DNA from: Alphaproteobacteria bacterium
GTDB lineage: Bacteria > Pseudomonadota > Alphaproteobacteria > Micropepsales > Micropepsaceae
DNA length: 28,021 nt
Direction: 5' to 3'
Assembly: GCA_028869725.1 (NCBI GenBank)
Contig: JAGWRJ010000212.1
Span: 1 to 28,021 of the forward strand
Shown piece by piece: positions 25,090-28,021 of the stretch. A program made the translations under genes and the position numbers. The number at the start of each line of letters is the position of its first letter. The first letter of the stretch is position 1. The notes below the pieces were generated by a model. It ran no database searches, was not told where the DNA came from, and saw only the letters and a program-made list of their open reading frames with translations.

Positions 25090-25380
25090 ATGAGCAAACC
25101 GACATCGAATCCGGTTGCGATCAAGATCGATCTCGACACTAAAGAGCGCGTGAAGCGCTTGGCTGAGGCGCGCCATCGCACCGCGCATTGGCTCATGCGC
25201 GAGGCCATCAGCCAGTACCTCGATCGCGAAGAGAAGCGCGAGGCGTTCAGGCAGGATGCCATCAGGGCGTGGGACGAGTATCGGGCCACGGGCATGCATG
25301 TGACAGCCGATGAAGCGGATGTTTGGCTGGCCAAGCTGGAATCCGATGAGGATGCCGCGCCGCCTGCATGTCACGGTTGA
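25090..25380 (+). CDS. parD: ParD/CopG-type antitoxin
   Basis: 96 residues from ATG 25090. The ribbon-helix-helix part is at ~8-50 (NPVAIKIDLDTKERVKRLAE, HRTAHWLMREAISQYL), followed by a charged helical tail (DEADVWLAKLESDEDAAPP) that contacts toxin. The upstream ATG at 25048 gives a longer form without family support. The gene overlaps the toxin start by 13 bases, indicating coupling. Confidence 0.82.
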   Translation: MSKPTSNPVAIKIDLDTKERVKRLAEARHRTAHWLMREAISQYLDREEKREAFRQDAIRAWDEYRATGMHVTADEADVWLAKLESDEDAAPPACHG

Positions 25381-25658
25381 TCTGGTCGCGATCAGCGCTT
25401 GGCGATGTCCAGCGGCTGCATCGTTTCCTCGTGTCCAGGAATCCCGATGCGGCGCGGCGCGCGATTGCCGCCATCCGTCGCGGGGTGAGAATTCTCGCTG
25501 TGCTGCCGGCCAGTGGCCGCCCGGCGGAGGACATGGAGGTCGAGTATCGCGAGCTTGTGATCGAGTTCGGCGATAGCGGCTACGTGGTGTTGTACCGCTA
25601 CGACGGCGCGATCGCAGTGATCCTGGCCGTGCGCCATCAGAAAGAGGCTGGTTACTGA
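25368..25658 (+). CDS. parE: ParE-type toxin
   Basis: 96 residues: MSRLIWSRSALGDVQRLHRF, RNPDAARRAIAAIRRGV, a short loop ASGRPAED, and a terminal beta-hairpin RELVIEFGDSGYVVLYRY. This is a complete ParE fold, presumed gyrase poison. It differs clearly from the ParE at 17264, so the two pairs are separate acquisitions. Confidence 0.85.
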   Translation: MSRLIWSRSALGDVQRLHRFLVSRNPDAARRAIAAIRRGVRILAVLPASGRPAEDMEVEYRELVIEFGDSGYVVLYRYDGAIAVILAVRHQKEAGY

Positions 25659-25918
25659 CGCGGGTGGTGTGCGCGGGATGTGCCGCGCGCGCTGCTGACG
25701 CCGATGTTGTTTGGCGTGCTGATCGGGCCGCGTCGCGAGAATAGATGCAACATGCCGCGCGGCTTGCGGGACCGACGCCCGTGGGCACAAGGGGCCGGCG
25801 CCTGACCTTGTGCAAGCCCGCGATGCTGGCGCGCATTGAGCCTGTTCTGCTTGCGCAAGATCTATCAAGCATGCATGCTCAACGCCAGAAATCACGCGTG
25901 ACTGATGAGGATCGCCTG

Positions 25919-26371
25919 ATGCACGGCATGACGATTGGGCAGTTGCGCGCCACCGCCGGCCTTGGCGGTGTGGGGGGGATAACCATCAGGGCGCAGGGCG
26001 GCGGTTTTTTCGTCGAAATCGCGACGCGCAGCGGGCAGAACGCCTTGCTGGTGAAGGCTCGCAGCACTGAGCCGCGCCGCTTTAGCAATCCGAGCTCCGC
26101 GCTGCTGGTGCTGCGTGACGCGGGTATTGCCATTGCCCGGATTGATGCGACCGATTGGAATCCCGACCAGAAGGACATGGCGCGCAGCCGACAAAGCCGC
26201 GCCGACGCCCTGCGCGGTGCGCATGAAGCCGCGGCCTATAACCAGTGGCTGGCCGCAGAGGCCAGGGCGGCCATCGATGACCCGCGCCCGAGCATCCCGC
26301 ACGATGAGGTCATGGCCGGGATGGATGCTGACATTGCCGCCCTGTCGGGCGGCAAGAAAAAGCGCGCTTGA
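25919..26371 (+). CDS. PaaA2-like antitoxin with ParC-like N-terminal domain
   Basis: 150 residues from ATG 25919, chosen because GATGAGG precedes it by eight bases; ATGs at 25871 and 25928 are alternatives. The C-terminal ~45 residues (AAAYNQWLAAEARAAIDDPR then PSIPHDEVMAGMDADIA) match PaaA2, the disordered antitoxin of the paaR-paaA-parE modules of E. coli O157. PaaA2 itself is only about 60-70 residues long. Here it is preceded by a ~85-residue domain (TIGQLRAT, ITIRAQGGGFFVEIATRSGQ, RFSNPSSALLVLRDAGIAIA) resembling ParC-type plasmid partition-associated proteins. The fusion may supply the DNA-binding role played by PaaR elsewhere. The end overlaps the toxin as TTGA. Confidence 0.7.
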   Translation: MHGMTIGQLRATAGLGGVGGITIRAQGGGFFVEIATRSGQNALLVKARSTEPRRFSNPSSALLVLRDAGIAIARIDATDWNPDQKDMARSRQSRADALRGAHEAAAYNQWLAAEARAAIDDPRPSIPHDEVMAGMDADIAALSGGKKKRA

Positions 26372-26670
26372 CCGCCAGGTTTTGCCGCATCGAATGGCGG
26401 CCGCTGGCCCGCGATGATTTGCGCGCGATCATTCAGTACATCGGCAAGGACAACCCGACACGAGCCAGGCACTTTGGCAAGGAACTGCGCGACAAGATAC
26501 GGGTGCTGGCGCAACATCCCAAGCTGGGCCACACCGGCCGGCCGGGCCTGCCCGTCTGGTTACGCGAGTGGGTCGTGCATCCAAACTACATTGTTTTTTA
26601 TCGCGTGCTGGTCGAGACTCGCACCATAGAAATTTTGCGCGTCAAGCATGCGGCTCAACAGATGCCGTGA
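26368..26670 (+). CDS. ParE2-like toxin (RelE/ParE superfamily)
   Basis: 100 residues, most simply started at TTG 26368, which overlaps the antitoxin stop. Features: IEWRPLARDDLRAIIQYIGK, PTRARHFGKELRDKI, HPKLGHTGRPGLPVWLREWV and YIVFYRVLVETRTIEILRVK, a complete ParE fold ending with the typical H-A-x-Q-x-x-P tail. It is the partner of the PaaA2-like antitoxin. A palindrome lies directly after the stop. Confidence 0.85.
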   Translation: MTARFCRIEWRPLARDDLRAIIQYIGKDNPTRARHFGKELRDKIRVLAQHPKLGHTGRPGLPVWLREWVVHPNYIVFYRVLVETRTIEILRVKHAAQQMP

Positions 26671-26672
26671 TA

Positions 26673-26696
26673 AGGTCTGAACAAGTTCAGACCTTC
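26673..26696. terminator. 24-bp near-perfect palindrome between convergent genes
   Basis: The 11-bp arms AAGGTCTGAAC and GTTCAGACCTT are separated by two bases and begin two bases after the toxin stop. The opposing glycosyltransferase gene ends at 26803. It fits a bidirectional terminator, though no T run follows and a dispersed palindromic repeat is possible. Confidence 0.5.
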
Positions 26697-26801
26697 CCCA
26701 AGCCATGGAATGGCTTATCGCGTATCGAGCACGCAAGTGCTTGATGCAGGTTCCATAACGGGTAGTCCACGTGCAAAATCGCTTTTGCAGAAAGCACGCC
26801 G

Positions 26802-26849
26802 CCTACGCCCCTGCCACATGCGCCTCGTACGCGGCGGTGACTTCGGCGG
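26802..26849. repeat. 48-bp direct repeat, copy A (3' end of glycosyltransferase gene)
   Basis: 47 of 48 bases identical to 27676-27723. On the - strand it encodes EVTAAYEAHVAGA and stop, giving this glycosyltransferase the same C-terminal tail as the ABC ATPase upstream. Confidence 0.9.
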
Positions 26850-27669
26850 CGACATACAGCGTTGCCAGGACGCAGCCGCTGGGCAGGTCGTCCTGCACGC
26901 GCCGATCGAGCTTGAAGACGGGAGTGTCGGTCACGGCGAACCAGGCGGGCAGATCCTCCGATGCTTCGGCGAGCAGGCCCAGTTGCTGCAGACGATGCGG
27001 TGCGTCTGCCAATCGACAGGGCGTGCGTTGCCATGACGCACGACACGCAGCATCCTCGGTGATCAGCCGATTGAACAGATAGTGAACGGCGAAGTAGGGC
27101 GTCACCCGCAGCAGCTTGCGTACAGGCCAACGGAACCAGCCGCTGGTGGTGGCGATGTTCCGGCCGTAGCGTTGTTCAAGGCGACGCATCCAGGGTACCG
27201 GCACAGACGTGCGAAAGCGGTTGTGTTCCCAGTAGTGCAGCAAGCTCGCCTGCCAACGCCGGATCAGGAGATGTCCCGGCACGCTGGCGAGAAACCAGCT
27301 CGAAAGCGCGCGGTCGGGTCCGGGGCTGGCGAAGGCGAAAAAACCACTGTCGAGGCAAGCCGGAAGCCACGCATCGAGCGGCCGATGGCAGAACACCGTG
27401 GCATCGGCCCACACCCCGCCGTGCCGTGCGAGCAGAGCGAGGCGCAACAAGTCCGAGAAATGCGTGGCATCCAGATCCTGACGTCCGTGCAGGTCACGCA
27501 GGCAACCGTCGGTGACTGCATCGCAGGTCGCGGCATCGAGCACGCGGACATCCCAACCCGGATTTCTTAGTCGCCAGCTCCCCAGGCAGTGGCGCACGAC
27601 GTTCGGCGCGTGCTGCTCGCCCTGCATCCAGTACATCCAGACGATCTTCGGCAACGCGGGCGGGCTCAT
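26803..27669 (-). CDS. GT32-like capsular-polysaccharide-type glycosyltransferase
   Basis: 288 residues from ATG 27669, with AGGA five bases upstream; the open frame before it is only the wzt tail. Motifs: PKIVWMYWMQGEQHAPNVV at the start, then FSDLLRLALLARHGGVWADA with D73, R76, GG84-85 and D89, the donor-binding DxD-like signature of the Caps_synth/GT32 family. It transfers a sugar, or sugar phosphate, in the cytoplasm. It starts seven bases after the wzt stop, so it belongs to the transporter operon. Its last 13 codons duplicate the wzt 3' end, so the original C-terminus may have been replaced. Confidence 0.82.
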   Translation of the reverse strand: MSPPALPKIVWMYWMQGEQHAPNVVRHCLGSWRLRNPGWDVRVLDAATCDAVTDGCLRDLHGRQDLDATHFSDLLRLALLARHGGVWADATVFCHRPLDAWLPACLDSGFFAFASPGPDRALSSWFLASVPGHLLIRRWQASLLHYWEHNRFRTSVPVPWMRRLEQRYGRNIATTSGWFRWPVRKLLRVTPYFAVHYLFNRLITEDAACRASWQRTPCRLADAPHRLQQLGLLAEASEDLPAWFAVTDTPVFKLDRRVQDDLPSGCVLATLYVAAEVTAAYEAHVAGA

Positions 27670-27675
27670 GGATGT

Positions 27676-27723
27676 CCTACGCCCCTGCCACATGCGCCTC
27701 GTACGCCGCGGTGACTTCGGCGG
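27676..27723. repeat. 48-bp direct repeat, copy B (3' end of wzt)
   Basis: One mismatch to copy A at 26802-26849 (C against G at the 32nd base). The two copies lie 874 bp apart in the same orientation and bracket the glycosyltransferase gene precisely at its two ends. The sequence belongs naturally to the ATPase, whose final segment GTAEVTAAYEAH is typical for the family. Confidence 0.9.
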
Positions 27724-28021
27724 TACCGCCCATCGCCATCAGTTTGCCGCGATCCAGCCAGATCGCCTTGTTGCAGGCTTTGCGGATGGCCTCGTTGGAA
27801 TGCAGCGCGATCACCACGATCTCGGCGCGGCGGTGCAGGCCTTCCAGCCGTTCCTTGGCCTTCTCCTGAAACCTCGCATCGCCCACGCCCAGCACCTCGT
27901 CCAGCAGCAGAATTTGCGCGTCCACAGCGGTCGAGATGGCAAAACCCAGACGCACGCGCATGCCGGTGGAATAGGTGCGCAGCGGCAGGTCGAGGTAATC
28001 GCCCAGTTCGGTGAACGCGGC
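27677..28021 (-). CDS. wzt: ABC-transporter ATPase for polysaccharide export (Wzt/TagH type), C-terminal part
   Basis: The last 114 residues are in the window; the gene enters from the right edge. Seen: the signature loop LRTYSTGMRVRLGFA, Walker B ILLLDEVLGVGDARF with catalytic Glu, the switch histidine in VIALHSNE, and the end GTAEVTAAYEAHVAGA. Walker A lies outside. It powers export of undecaprenyl-linked polysaccharide together with a Wzm permease expected further right. The protein stops directly after the nucleotide-binding domain, so it lacks the carbohydrate-binding extension found in some Wzt proteins. Confidence 0.9.
   Translation of the reverse strand, partial: AAFTELGDYLDLPLRTYSTGMRVRLGFAISTAVDAQILLLDEVLGVGDARFQEKAKERLEGLHRRAEIVVIALHSNEAIRKACNKAIWLDRGKLMAMGGTAEVTAAYEAHVAGA

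Noticed and set aside
24505..25872. Open frame of 455 codons on the - strand over the palindromic repeats and parDE
   Set aside because: It crosses dispersed repeats and overlaps supported ParD/ParE genes; the internal similarity in it reflects the 160-bp duplication.
1..28021. CRISPR array, tRNA or rRNA genes
   Set aside because: No regularly spaced repeats of CRISPR type and no recognisable tRNA cloverleaf or rRNA sequence were noticed by eye; a tool-based scan could not be run.

Overview
The window looks like a chromosomal segment of a GC-rich gammaproteobacterium, most likely of the order Xanthomonadales (Lysobacterales). The left edge carries the 3' end of a cystathionine gamma-synthase/lyase gene (metB type), and everything after it is surface-polysaccharide biosynthesis. 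In Xanthomonas the hypervariable LPS/O-antigen locus lies between metB and etfA, and this window fits the metB side of such a locus. The genus cannot be fixed from the sequence alone.

Region 1 (1-14.5 kb, + strand): metB 3' end; a GT4 glycosyltransferase; a sulfotransferase fused to a long coiled coil and a basic C-terminal tail; a giant protein with three glycosyltransferase domains and a beta-rich tail; a DUF4214-like lipoprotein; a SAM methyltransferase; a membrane GT2; a broken gtrA-like remnant; a multi-spanning GT-C-like protein; an IS5-type transposase remnant; and phosphomannomutase (manB). The central part of the giant gene and the block from about 8.4 to 12.8 kb are visibly AT-richer than their surroundings, so the locus is mosaic.

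Region 2 (14.5-16.6 kb, - strand): manC (bifunctional PMI/GDP-mannose pyrophosphorylase), followed by a lipoprotein gene. manB and manC converge on a shared hairpin terminator. Together they make GDP-mannose for the locus.

Region 3 (16.7-22.3 kb, - strand): a patch of toxin-antitoxin genes and wreckage. ParDE, RES/Xre, MazEF and HigBA look intact. Two vapC remnants, a truncated higA, a broken zinc-ribbon gene, an IS4-type fragment and a 199-bp MITE-like element also lie here. Two diverged copies of one segment (vapC remnant ... higA) bracket the patch. The MITE sits in one copy with an 8-bp target duplication, and the other copy keeps the empty site.

Region 4 (22.4-28.0 kb): a WbsX/GH99-like plus RgpF-like fusion protein (+), a ParD/ParE pair preceded by a duplicated parE 3' end (+), an unusual PaaA2-type antitoxin with a ParC-like N-terminus and its ParE partner (+). 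A GT32-like glycosyltransferase then follows a truncated ABC-transporter ATPase (wzt type) on the - strand.

Taken together, the genes suggest an ABC-transporter-exported polysaccharide built from GDP-mannose by multi-domain transferases. The sulfotransferase/coiled-coil protein resembles in layout the chain-length-ruler proteins of polymannose O-antigen systems (WbdD type). This is the most interesting hypothesis in the window. The visible Wzt ends without a carbohydrate-binding tail, which argues for caution.
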